64,000 bases of DNA from Actinobacteria bacterium IMCC26256 (lineage in GTDB: Bacteria > Actinomycetota > Acidimicrobiia > IMCC26256): the NCBI GenBank assembly GCA_001023575.1, contig CP011489.1:248001-312000 (forward strand), in the 5' to 3' direction. Below are positions 27,316 through 36,982 of the stretch, piece after piece; positions within the stretch are counted from its first letter, which is position 1; the number at the start of each line of letters is the position of its first letter. The notes under the pieces were generated by a model. It did no database searches. It worked only from the letters and a program-made list of their open reading frames with translations, and was not told the DNA's origin. A program made the position numbers and the translations under genes.

Positions 27316-27816
27316 TTAGATGCGCTCCATGCGTGCCGTCCATGCAGTTGAGAACTCCCACACAAGTTGTTTGCCCTCGAGCCAGCGTCGAATCGTAATG
27401 CCCGCTAACGCATCCTCGCCGCGAAAAACAAGGACACCGTCGTCGAAGGTGGCAGAGAACACGGCTGGTGTAGTGAAATCAACGGCCATTACATCCTGCA
27501 TTGCATTCTCGTAGGTTCCATCGCATGCGTAGAAGTCGTGGATCACTCCGGCGCTTGTAAATGTGACACGCAGCCCAGCCTGTTCGATGCGCTCTACGTG
27601 CTCCATCACTCTGTGGTCTGAGGGTGCGGGCTCTCCGTTGATCTCCAGGCTCACGGTCTTCCAGGTGCCACGCATGTCGGGCACCCCAGAGCCAAGAGGC
27701 TCATCGCACTCAGCGAGAAATAAAGGCGGCATTTCACGCTGATTTGGTGGCAATGAAGGGTCTCCGTAGCCACCGGCCGGCGTATTGGCCCGAGGAATAT
27801 CGCTCGCCAGAATCAC
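27316..27816 (-). CDS. Conserved hypothetical protein, paralogue A of the DUF1330 operon
   Basis: A 166-residue paralogue of the next gene downstream. It shares NTPAGGYG, LGSGVPDMRGTW, HVERIEQAG, AGVIHDFYACDGT and IRRWLEGKQLVWEFS. I place the start at GTG 27816, which overlaps the stop of the DUF1330-like gene (GTGA); this gives nearly the same length as its paralogue. A longer frame to 27858 would overlap by 46 bases. The conserved His-Asp-Phe and Cys-Asp-Gly residues are candidate functional positions. The function is unknown. Confidence 0.7.
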   Translation of the reverse strand: MILASDIPRANTPAGGYGDPSLPPNQREMPPLFLAECDEPLGSGVPDMRGTWKTVSLEINGEPAPSDHRVMEHVERIEQAGLRVTFTSAGVIHDFYACDGTYENAMQDVMAVDFTTPAVFSATFDDGVLVFRGEDALAGITIRRWLEGKQLVWEFSTAWTARMERI

Positions 27817-28214
27817 TGTGCTGTACCCGCCCCAAACTCTGTCATCGCGAGTAGCCACTGGCTCTCAAGTGCGATGTCGCGGTTCTTGCCAATCGTTGCA
27901 GCAATCTCGGGATCCCCCGCAAGTTTTAAGAAGACCTCGCGAGAGGGATAACGCATCATTGACATGATTTGAAAATCTTGCGCGCCATCGCCAACTAGTT
28001 GCGAGTCGATCAAACCCCCAAATACAAACTCCGCACCGTTGCGCTGCACGTATTCGCGCATTCCATTTGCGTAGACCATCATCTCCTGAAACGTCTCGGG
28101 ATCAACTACACCGTCTGCGTTTCGCTTCAGTTTTAAGATGTTGCACATAACGACAGGCCCATCAGGGCCGCCAATGAACTCTGTTATCTGCTCTGGTGTA
28201 GGCATCTTGGCCAT
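27813..28214 (-). CDS. DUF1330-like protein (dimeric alpha/beta barrel)
   Basis: A 133-residue protein. GPVVMCNILKLKRNADG and the later GLIDSQLVGDGAQDFQIM and MRYPSREVFLKLAGDPE are typical of the DUF1330/EthD-like ferredoxin fold family, whose members form dimeric alpha/beta barrels. No enzymatic role is established for the group. The start is ATG 28214 with GGAG 6 bases upstream. It heads a three-gene unit with two paralogous proteins of unknown function. About 117 bases separate it from the regulator gene upstream on the same strand. Confidence 0.72.
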   Translation of the reverse strand: MAKMPTPEQITEFIGGPDGPVVMCNILKLKRNADGVVDPETFQEMMVYANGMREYVQRNGAEFVFGGLIDSQLVGDGAQDFQIMSMMRYPSREVFLKLAGDPEIAATIGKNRDIALESQWLLAMTEFGAGTAQ

Positions 28215-28331
28215 AGTGGTCTCCTAGATATTTAGAGTGGTTTTTGTTTCGAGTGGTATTTGTTTAGAGGCGTATTCGTGTCGTAATAACTCTGTGTCGA
28301 ACCTCGACTTAGCGGTTTGTTGATCAGGCGC

Positions 28332-28991
28332 TTAGAGCTGCGCTACAAACATGAGCTCAGCAATACGGGTCGGCACGACGTGCTCCCCTGTTGAGGTTCG
28401 TAGAGTCACTTGGCCGTTACCGGTATCAATTATCGCTGCGGTTCGCCCTGGAGTCAGATCAGCAGTTGCAAGGAGGCGCAGCGCTTCGTCGTCGACCTCG
28501 ATGCGCTCGCCGATCCTGATTACCCGGATCTCCCCATTTGAGACAAGGCTGAGAGGTTTGGTGATGGTGGTATCAGCGGCACGAGACGTACCTGGAATCG
28601 GATTTCCGTGCGGGCAAGTGGCGGGATCACCAAGCAGGAGTACAAGTTTCTCCTCGACATCCGCAGAGATCGCATGCTCCCAGCGGGCTGCCTCTTTATG
28701 AACCTTCTCCCACTCAAGGCCGATTACATCAACGAGGAGGCGCTCCGCTAGGCGGTGCCGGCGTACCACGGTTGTGGCTAAGACCCGTCCTTTTTCAGTG
28801 AGGCGAAGGCTGCGATCACCCATCAACTCTGTATATCCAGCCTCAACTAAACGGCTAACTGTCTCAGATACCGAGGGTGCGGAGACGCCGAGGCGCTCAA
28901 CGAGGCGGGCCCTTATGGGCAGCACTCCCTCCTCCTCGAGCTCGAGGATCGTCTCTAGATATTCCTCTGTGGTGTCATGCATCTCAGCCAT
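28332..28991 (-). CDS. DtxR/IdeR-family metal-dependent repressor
   Basis: The 219-residue protein has an N-terminal winged helix (TTEEYLETILELEEEG, then VSAPSVSETVSRLVEAGY), a metal-binding dimerisation domain (about residues 65-140) with RRHRLAERLL and VHKEAARWEH, the CPHGNPIPG loop, and a C-terminal SH3-like FeoA domain (about 150-219). In mycobacterial IdeR the second segment reads EACRWEH, where Cys102 binds metal; here that position is Ala. The other ligands, including Glu and His of RWEH, remain. ATG 28991 is chosen because longer starts would run into the groEL promoter. It probably controls the FTR1 gene through the iron box. Confidence 0.9.
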   Translation of the reverse strand: MAEMHDTTEEYLETILELEEEGVLPIRARLVERLGVSAPSVSETVSRLVEAGYTELMGDRSLRLTEKGRVLATTVVRRHRLAERLLVDVIGLEWEKVHKEAARWEHAISADVEEKLVLLLGDPATCPHGNPIPGTSRAADTTITKPLSLVSNGEIRVIRIGERIEVDDEALRLLATADLTPGRTAAIIDTGNGQVTLRTSTGEHVVPTRIAELMFVAQL

Positions 28992-29031
28992 GGATAAGTA
29001 GAACCCTACCCGCGCTCGCCGTTTCGGCAAT

Positions 29032-29060
29032 TTGCACTCTCCGGGGGCGACTGCCAAACT
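29032..29060 (+). promoter_or_regulatory. Candidate groEL promoter
   Basis: TTGCAC (29032-29037), a 17-base spacer and CAAACT (29055-29060) form a plausible housekeeping promoter. The CIRCE operator begins 4 bases after the -10 element, so repressor bound there would cover the transcription start. Confidence 0.45.
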
Positions 29061-29063
29061 GTG

Positions 29064-29090
29064 TTGGCACTCTCACCTTGAGAGTGCTAA
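29064..29090. promoter_or_regulatory. CIRCE operator (HrcA binding site)
   Basis: TTGGCACTC, a 9-base spacer and GAGTGCTAA. The CIRCE consensus is TTAGCACTC-N9-GAGTGCTAA, so there is a single arm difference. It lies 61 bases before groEL and predicts repression by HrcA and release on heat shock. hrcA is not in the window. Confidence 0.93.
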
Positions 29091-30788
<1,698 letters not shown>

Positions 30789-30816
30789 TCGATAGCCATT
30801 AGTAAGTAGTTGATCA

Positions 30817-30844
30817 CGGGGCGCCCATTAGGGCGCCCCGTTTT
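30817..30844 (+). terminator. Rho-independent terminator of groEL
   Basis: A perfect 10-bp stem (CGGGGCGCCC / GGGCGCCCCG) with an ATTA loop, followed by TTTT, 29 bases after the groEL stop. Confidence 0.9.
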
Positions 30845-30889
30845 CGCGCCTGAGTGCACTATGTCTCTGCCCTGTCGTAGAGTTTAAGT

Positions 30890-31729
30890 ATGGATCAAAA
30901 AGCGCGTTCTCAGGGCAGGTTTAGTTTTGGATCAATTCTCGTATTGGCTCTTGTGGTGACGCTCTCTCTAGTGGGGTGCAGCGCGGCGAATAAACCAGAT
31001 GCAAGCAAGGTCGGTGCTGTCCAACTCATCTCCTCAAGTGTGGATGCTGCATCTCAAGTTGGAACAATGCGCGTTGCCGGTATTTTTTCAATCTCGATGT
31101 CAGGTAAAGCATCGAAGTTTGATCTCGATGGTGGGGTCGACTTTAAGAACAACTCAACCAGCCTCAAGACCTCACTTGCTGATCTCGGAATACCTGGCCT
31201 CGAATCGTCCAAGGTCGAGATTCGCTTGGTTGGCGAGACCGTTTATATTCGTGTCGGAGATCTTGTTGGCGGGATCGGCTCTGCGCTACTTGGTGGCAAA
31301 GAGTGGATCTCTATGGACCTAAGCGCTCTTGGGGGAGAGTCTCTTGCGGGTGCTAATCCAGCAAATCTCCTTGCGATGCTTCGCGGCATTGCAGATGTAG
31401 AAGAGGTTGGCACTGAGAGCATTCGCGGTAATCAGACAACTCACTACACGGGCCGCATAAATATGTCCAAGGCAATAGGTGCAGCCCCAAGTGCGGATAA
31501 AAAAGAGGTCTCCTCCGCGTTCGAGAACCTCTCCAAAGAGTTCCCCGTAGATGTCTGGGTTGATTCAGAGGGGCGCACAGTGAAGCTCTCGACGAATGGT
31601 GGCGGCTCGGAGAATAAGTTCTCATTCTCACTCGAGTTCTTTGATTTCGGTGCAGACCTAAATATCTCTGCGCCCCCAGCGAGTGATGTTGGTTCCCTCG
31701 GAGGCTTGGGCTCCAACGCAGACCAGTAG
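30890..31729 (+). CDS. Predicted lipoprotein, LppX/LprAFG-like
   Basis: A 279-residue exported lipoprotein. The signal peptide (ILVLALVVTLSLVGC) ends with a lipobox Cys near residue 29. The mature domain (SSSVDAASQVGTMRVAG, FKNNSTSLKTSLADLG, YIRVGDL, YTGRINMSKA, VDVWVDSEGRTVKL) follows the pattern of the mycobacterial LppX/LprG family, whose fold holds lipids in a hydrophobic cavity. I infer the fold from pattern alone. A role in lipid binding or transport to the envelope is possible. It follows the groEL terminator by about 45 bases and so must have its own promoter. Confidence 0.75.
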   Translation: MDQKARSQGRFSFGSILVLALVVTLSLVGCSAANKPDASKVGAVQLISSSVDAASQVGTMRVAGIFSISMSGKASKFDLDGGVDFKNNSTSLKTSLADLGIPGLESSKVEIRLVGETVYIRVGDLVGGIGSALLGGKEWISMDLSALGGESLAGANPANLLAMLRGIADVEEVGTESIRGNQTTHYTGRINMSKAIGAAPSADKKEVSSAFENLSKEFPVDVWVDSEGRTVKLSTNGGGSENKFSFSLEFFDFGADLNISAPPASDVGSLGGLGSNADQ

Positions 31730-31784
31730 CACTCAACGCAAGCGCGACCTGAGGGTTTGGCTTCTCGCCCGATAACCTCACCTT

Positions 31785-32570
31785 ATGGCCGAGTCTGTGA
31801 TTCCATCTGAGGGTTGGGGAGTTCTGCATCTATTCCTCAAGGTTGCCCGAGGAGCCTCAAGGCCTGACTCCGCAACCCCTGCGCAAGTAATCTCGTCAGT
31901 CGATGCACTAGTCGCAGATGGTCATCAGTGCGTTTGGTTCCCAGTCCTCGGCCACAAAGCAGACCTCGGAGTAATGGTTGTTGGGCCAGACCTAATTCGT
32001 CTGCAGCAGTTCCAGAACGCGATTCTCGAGACAGGATTATTTATTCTTGAGTGGTCGTACTTCTCGCTCACTGAGGGCTCCGAGTACATGTCCACAGATG
32101 ACGATGAGCGCAGGCGCCTCTCAGATGAGGAGGGCATAACGGATGCTGCGGAGATCGAGACGCGCCTAACGGTATGGAGCGAGCGGATGGTGCATTATCG
32201 CGAGCAGCGAATTCACCCAACACTCCCGCAGCGATCAACAATCTGTTTCTACCCAATGTCGAAGAAGCGCTCGGGGGAGGACAACTGGTATTCGCTTGAG
32301 TTCGCACGCAGAAAAGAACTAATGGCCGGGCATGCCCGCGTTGGTCGCACATACGCGGGGCGAGTCGTTCAACTAATCACAGGCTCAACAGGGATTGACG
32401 ACTGGGAATGGGGAGTCACGCTCTTCTCCGATGACCCGGTAGCGCTCAAAGAGATCGTCTACGAGATGCGCTTCGATGAGGTCTCGGCACGATATGGGGA
32501 GTTTGGCCCCTTTTTCACTGGTCTAGTGATGGACCCAGCAGATGCGCTTAAAGCTGTAGGGATTATCTGA
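31785..32570 (+). CDS. hemQ: Coproheme decarboxylase (HemQ, chlorite dismutase family)
   Basis: HemQ (ChdC) decarboxylates coproheme to heme b in the coproporphyrin-dependent pathway used by Gram-positive bacteria. The 261 residues contain the family core: CFYPMSKKRSGEDNWYSLEF, ELMAGHARVGRTYAG (with the proximal histidine in GH), VVQLITGSTGIDDWEWGVTL and YEMRFDEVSARYGEFGPFF. These match HemQ rather than true chlorite dismutases. No other heme genes are adjacent. The ATG at 31785 lacks a strong ribosome site but begins the expected N terminus. Confidence 0.92.
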   Translation: MAESVIPSEGWGVLHLFLKVARGASRPDSATPAQVISSVDALVADGHQCVWFPVLGHKADLGVMVVGPDLIRLQQFQNAILETGLFILEWSYFSLTEGSEYMSTDDDERRRLSDEEGITDAAEIETRLTVWSERMVHYREQRIHPTLPQRSTICFYPMSKKRSGEDNWYSLEFARRKELMAGHARVGRTYAGRVVQLITGSTGIDDWEWGVTLFSDDPVALKEIVYEMRFDEVSARYGEFGPFFTGLVMDPADALKAVGII

Positions 32571-32611
32571 GTATTCATCACGAGGCCGGCGTAATCGCTA
32601 ACCTAAAAGGC

Positions 32612-32857
32612 GTGACTACTAGCCAGCGCCTATTTGTATCTTTCCCGGAAGCCTTAGTAGACCGTCCCATGGTCTACGAGATCATCAAGCGATTCGATGT
32701 GATACCGAGTATTCGTCGCGCGAACGTCGAGGAGCACTCGGGGTGGACGATTCTTGAGATATCGGGTGAGGCACAGAGCATCGCTGACTCCATTGCATAC
32801 CTAGAAGAACTCGGATGCACCGTCAATCAGATGGAGGGCGACGTCCTACAGGGATAG
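32612..32857 (+). CDS. NIL-domain protein
   Basis: An 81-residue protein that is almost entirely a NIL domain (LFVSFPEALVDRPMVYEI, then VIPSIRRANVEEHSGWTIL and IADSIAYLEELGCTV). NIL is a small ferredoxin-like fold found at the C terminus of methionine ABC transporter ATPases and, in actinobacteria, often as a free protein or fused to ferredoxin. Its partner is unknown; sulfur metabolism or ligand sensing is a guess. The start is GTG 32612, with AAAAGG just before it. It follows hemQ by 41 bases. Confidence 0.8.
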   Translation: MTTSQRLFVSFPEALVDRPMVYEIIKRFDVIPSIRRANVEEHSGWTILEISGEAQSIADSIAYLEELGCTVNQMEGDVLQG

Positions 32858-32909
32858 TCGCGGGTCGATTACGCGTCTGCGTTGACCGAGTTCACTTTTC
32901 TCTGCAGAC

Positions 32910-33191
32910 CTAGTCCTGGCTTAGGTTTTTCCATACTGGGAAGCTCAAGTACTCGACTCCGTCGCGAAATTCACTGCGCCCCGATTCTCTGAAGCTCAAG
33001 ATGTGATGCTCTGCGATAGAGAATCCAAGCATTCGCTTTAGGTCGGCCATTGGGAGCAGGAGAGGGCCATCTGCGTCCCCGTCACGTAGCAGAGCGTCTA
33101 CCTCAAGGGTTGGGCGCTCCGGGCTCGAGGTATCAGGGCAGGTGCATTGATAGACGATTCGTTCAAATACGGCTAACGCGAGGATGCGCAT
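32910..33191 (-). CDS. Small hypothetical protein
   Basis: A 93-residue protein without a family I can name. It contains CTCPDTSSPERPTLEVD, LLPMADLKRMLGFSIAEHHI and ends EYLSFPVWKNLSQD. Codon use looks like its neighbours. Its ATG at 33191 is only 9 bases from the start of the divergent gene at 33201, and neither has a clear ribosome site, so one or both true starts may lie further in. Confidence 0.5.
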   Translation of the reverse strand: MRILALAVFERIVYQCTCPDTSSPERPTLEVDALLRDGDADGPLLLPMADLKRMLGFSIAEHHILSFRESGRSEFRDGVEYLSFPVWKNLSQD

Positions 33192-33200
33192 TGGGCCATC

Positions 33201-33740
33201 ATGTCTCTTATGACTCGTAAATACGAACTGCCAGAGATGTTTAAGCGTTCACGGACAGAACCTGGATCTGATCCGGCAGCAGCGGAGGCGGGCGGAATCG
33301 CAATCCTTAATGAGGTGAGTTCACTGTTGTTATCGGGGATCACTATTGGCTTACCAATTTGGCTGACTAATCGCACAGCTGAGGTCCTCAGGGCTTGGAT
33401 AAAAGGCCCTCTCTCTGAGTCTGAGGAAGAGAAAATAACAGAGGCCTCTCTGGCTTCAACCGAGAGAGTCTCAAGTGAGCTTCGAGCACTCTTCGCGCAA
33501 GACCCGGCAATGCAGCGTGAGACCCCCCTGAGCATTGTGAGGGGGTCTCATCGGGAGCCGGGCCTGCTGCTTCTAGACCTTGGGGTAGCAGAGTTAGAGC
33601 GTGATCCATTTGAAGAACGCGCCTTGCCCGATGATCGATGGTCCCTCGCTCCACCAGATTTGGCCTCAATCGGTGAAGACCTCGGGGCACTTCTTCTCGC
33701 ATGGGGCCTCGCAAAGGCAAGAGTCTTGCGTGCCCGCTGA
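33201..33740 (+). CDS. Hypothetical protein with internal strong hairpin
   Basis: A protein of up to 179 residues (176 if ATG 33210 is used) with no recognised domain. The N-terminal half has a hydrophobic segment (ILNEVSSLLLSGITIGLPIWL, about residues 33-53) that is amphipathic rather than clearly membrane-spanning. The C-terminal half is acidic and leucine-rich (LLLLDLGVAELERDPFEE). The reading frame holds a 10-bp inverted repeat (33518-33550) in its middle. It diverges from a small hypothetical gene. Confidence 0.55.
   Translation: MSLMTRKYELPEMFKRSRTEPGSDPAAAEAGGIAILNEVSSLLLSGITIGLPIWLTNRTAEVLRAWIKGPLSESEEEKITEASLASTERVSSELRALFAQDPAMQRETPLSIVRGSHREPGLLLLDLGVAELERDPFEERALPDDRWSLAPPDLASIGEDLGALLLAWGLAKARVLRAR
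33518..33550. repeat. Strong inverted repeat inside a hypothetical gene
   Basis: TGAGACCCCC (33518-33527) and GGGGGTCTCA (33541-33550) are perfect 10-bp arms around 13 bases. No T run follows, so it is not a typical terminator. Confidence 0.7.
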
Positions 33741-33833
33741 ACCCCTGCTTGCTATCAAATTGACCCGGTACTTTATTCTTGGCTGGTTTTGACCTAGGGT
33801 AACCTCGTCCACTCAGAACCGCGAGAGGCCCCC

Positions 33834-36800
33834 ATGTTTCATACCTCTAACTCTTCGCACCTACTGGTAAACGCTAATAGCGTGCGCTCGGACACTTTGG
33901 GTGATGTAAGTGAACGGCACCTGTCATTATCTGAAGACCCCGCTTTTCTAGGCGCTCTTCTCTCGTCATCTCCGCTTGGTATTGCATGCATAACGCAGAA
34001 TGGTGAACTTCTATACGGCAATGAAAAGTTGAGTGAGATTTTTGGTCAAGAATTAGAGAGCGAAAATATATTCGGCGTTCTCACTGATGCAACATTGGGC
34101 CAGGAACTCGTAATTCAAGACGCATTTGATGCCGTTATCAAGACGGGCCAATGGTTTGGCAATCTAAGGATTGAACGCCCAGACGGGTCATTCTGCAATG
34201 TACGAAACTGGGTTACCAGCGCTGCGCAGGCAGGCGGTAACTATGTCAGCATTTTTGAAGATATAACTTCGCTTGATGCTGCGTTAACGCAGACAGATCA
34301 TCTTCGATCTTTGCTTGAGGAATCTGACGCCCTCGCTCTCGTCTTTGACGATCAAGGCACAATTCGGTATGCCAACCCCACAGCGCGTCGCAGGCTTGGG
34401 CTCGAGGGTTTAACAGAGACCGAACTATCCCTCTTAAATTATCTTGAAGTACTGCGGTTAACTCCCGAGAGTTTTGAACTCATGATTTCAGAGGTTATTC
34501 CTGCTCTACTCAACTCTGGCCAATGGAGTGGTGAGACTTCTTTTGTGAATCTCCAAGGAGATTTCGTGGAAACGGCAACCGATGCTCATCGTAATATCGG
34601 TAAAGACGGCCAGACGTTTTACACGATTACGGTCCACGACGTTACACAACTTAAGAATTATGCAGAAGAACTTGGGCGCCAAGAAATCTGGTTCCGTACG
34701 ATTGTTGCCCAGAGCACTGACGCAGTATTTGTAGTTAGACGACCCGATGGGATTATCTATGCAAGCCCTAGGGCAGAGGATTTGCTCGGTATTCCGCTCG
34801 AAGAAATTATCGGCATAAAATTGCGGCAAAAGATACATCCCGATGACATAGAGGGACTGCCCTACGGATCATTGAATCGCCCCGCCATAAAGCGGCCCTA
34901 CGTTGATCACCCGATTCGAGTTCTCAACGCGGATGGGAATTACAGATTCTGTGAAGCAACGGCAGTTAACTTTGACGGGGACATAAGCGATTCAGCCTCC
35001 ATGATCACCATTAGGGACATCACGGATCGCAGACGCTCTGAGACTCTTGTTCGCGAACAGGCTGGGTTTCTGCGGTTGGTGGCCAGCAGCGCCCCAATTA
35101 GCAATGTCCTTGCCGCCCTCTGCGACCTAGTTGAGGAAACCTTTGTTGGGGCTAAGGCAGCAGTGATGAGGGTCAGCGATGGAAGACTTTCGTTTGCGGG
35201 CGGCCCTCGTATGCCCGATGAATTTGTCGATGCGATGCAGTCCGTTCCCCTTGGTGTAGAGGGTGGCCTCTGCGGAATTGCGGTGGAGGCAGGGGAACCC
35301 GTTTACTCCTTTGATATTTCTAACGATCTGCGACTCGAGGGGTGCCGCGATTTATTACTCCGAAATGGATTCAAGTCAGTTTGGTCGACCCCTGTCGATA
35401 GCTCTGATGAGGACGCAATTACTGCAAGCATCGCAGTCTTCTGGCATGAGCTCCATGAAGTAACCACAGACGAAGTCGCTTTGATGGCGACCCTTTGCTC
35501 TTTATGCTCGATTGCGGTGGACAGGAAGGAATACGAGACGCGTCTTTCACATCAAGCACACCACGATGCACTTACAGGATTGCCAAATCGTTCACTCTTC
35601 ACTGAGTTGTTATCCATTGCTACTGCCCGCGCATCTAGGGGAAACACTGTGAACGCTGTCATGTTCATCGACCTAGATCGGTTCAAGGAAGTAAACGACA
35701 GCCTTGGGCATGACGCCGGAGATGAACTACTTATCAACGTTGCCTCGAGGTTGAGGGAATGCTCACGAGCTAGCGACACGATTGCCCGCTTCGGGGGCGA
35801 TGAATTTGTTGTGCTCTGTGAAGATCTAGACCCTGAGAGCGCGAGTGGAGTCATCACCGATCTCGCCGAGAGACTGCTCACATCAATCGATGAGCCGATG
35901 ATGATCAAGGGACAGTCGCTTCGCGTCTCGGCCAGTGTTGGCGTCGCTATTAACGGAGGCAATGCCAAAGCCGCCGGAATGCTGCGCGACGCCGATGCTG
36001 CGATGTACAAGGCTAAAAAGAATGGCAAGGCGCGGGTCGAAGTCTTTGGCGACGAGCTGCGTTCATCCGCACTAAATCGATTGGAGATGGAGAGCGGCCT
36101 TCGCAGCGCTTCAATGAACGGTGAGCTCGTCCTTGAGTATCAACCAGTAATCAATCTTGTTAATGGCTCAATTGAGGGCGTCGAGGCGCTCGTCCGCTGG
36201 CTCCACCCAACTCAGGGGATGCTGCAGCCCGCATCCTTTATTGAGATTGCCGAGGAGACCGGCGCTATCTCTGAGGTTGGCAACTTTGTCATTAGGGAAG
36301 CTTGCAGTCAGTTGGGCAGGTGGATCATGGATGGTGATGTCAGCACTAATTTCACAGTCTCAGTAAATGTCTCAGCGCGGCAGTTCGAGGGATCGGGCCT
36401 AATTGAAGTTGTGCGTCAGGCACTCGCGTTATCCGGTCTTATTCCATCTCAGTTAGTGCTCGAGATAACTGAGGGCACGCTCATGGAGCCGGCTTCAATC
36501 GACGCACTTCGTGAACTCCATGATCTAGGCGTCCAGGTTGCTATCGACGACTTTGGAACTGGGTACTCGTCGCTGTATTACTTAAAGCGCTTCCCTGTCG
36601 ATATTGTGAAGATTGATAGGTCATTTGTAGATGGGCTCGGGCACGACCCAGATGACGAAGCGATCGTCTCAGCGGTACTCGGGCTAGGCCACGCTCTTGG
36701 CCTGCTCGTTGTGGCTGAGGGCGTCGAGAACGAGACACAAATGCAGGCTCTAAGCGCTCTCGGGTGTGACTCCGCACAGGGATTCTTGATCTCTAGGCCT

Positions 36801-36839
36801 CTCCCGGCCTCAGCGATTCCGTCGCTAGCAACTCATTAG
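33834..36839 (+). CDS. PAS/GAF sensor with GGDEF and EAL domains (cyclic di-GMP turnover)
   Basis: A 1001-residue signalling protein: three PAS-like domains (about 45-140, 155-275, 285-405), a GAF domain (about 425-570), a GGDEF diguanylate cyclase domain (about 575-735) and an EAL phosphodiesterase domain (about 750-995). The catalytic GGDEF is intact in ARFGGDEFVVL, preceded by an RxxD inhibitory site (RASD). The EAL domain keeps VEALVRW, DDFGTGYSS, VKIDRSFV and VVAEGVEN, so both activities are possible. No transmembrane segment is seen, so it is cytosolic. ATG 33834 follows GAGAGG. Confidence 0.95.
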   Translation: MFHTSNSSHLLVNANSVRSDTLGDVSERHLSLSEDPAFLGALLSSSPLGIACITQNGELLYGNEKLSEIFGQELESENIFGVLTDATLGQELVIQDAFDAVIKTGQWFGNLRIERPDGSFCNVRNWVTSAAQAGGNYVSIFEDITSLDAALTQTDHLRSLLEESDALALVFDDQGTIRYANPTARRRLGLEGLTETELSLLNYLEVLRLTPESFELMISEVIPALLNSGQWSGETSFVNLQGDFVETATDAHRNIGKDGQTFYTITVHDVTQLKNYAEELGRQEIWFRTIVAQSTDAVFVVRRPDGIIYASPRAEDLLGIPLEEIIGIKLRQKIHPDDIEGLPYGSLNRPAIKRPYVDHPIRVLNADGNYRFCEATAVNFDGDISDSASMITIRDITDRRRSETLVREQAGFLRLVASSAPISNVLAALCDLVEETFVGAKAAVMRVSDGRLSFAGGPRMPDEFVDAMQSVPLGVEGGLCGIAVEAGEPVYSFDISNDLRLEGCRDLLLRNGFKSVWSTPVDSSDEDAITASIAVFWHELHEVTTDEVALMATLCSLCSIAVDRKEYETRLSHQAHHDALTGLPNRSLFTELLSIATARASRGNTVNAVMFIDLDRFKEVNDSLGHDAGDELLINVASRLRECSRASDTIARFGGDEFVVLCEDLDPESASGVITDLAERLLTSIDEPMMIKGQSLRVSASVGVAINGGNAKAAGMLRDADAAMYKAKKNGKARVEVFGDELRSSALNRLEMESGLRSASMNGELVLEYQPVINLVNGSIEGVEALVRWLHPTQGMLQPASFIEIAEETGAISEVGNFVIREACSQLGRWIMDGDVSTNFTVSVNVSARQFEGSGLIEVVRQALALSGLIPSQLVLEITEGTLMEPASIDALRELHDLGVQVAIDDFGTGYSSLYYLKRFPVDIVKIDRSFVDGLGHDPDDEAIVSAVLGLGHALGLLVVAEGVENETQMQALSALGCDSAQGFLISRPLPASAIPSLATH

Positions 36840-36903
36840 GTTCTCGGTCTTTAAGCCCCTAGGGCCCCCTATACAGAGCAGATTAGATAGGCGGAGTTTG
36901 CCT

Positions 36904-36925
36904 CGGAAACACTCCGGAAACACTC
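36904..36925 (+). promoter_or_regulatory. Direct repeat CGGAAACACTC x2 upstream of amt (possible nitrogen-regulator site)
   Basis: Two adjacent identical 11-bp units place GAAAC at 36906-36910 and 36917-36921, spaced 11 bases apart. GlnR boxes of actinobacteria use GTNAC/GAAAC half-sites at this spacing. A small palindrome ATTACGGTAAT (36930-36940) follows. The position, about 60 bases before the ammonium transporter gene, fits nitrogen control. Confidence 0.4.
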
Positions 36926-36982
36926 TTTTATTACGGTAATCCCACCTACTTCATTACAACTTTATTTACAAGGTGGATTCAC

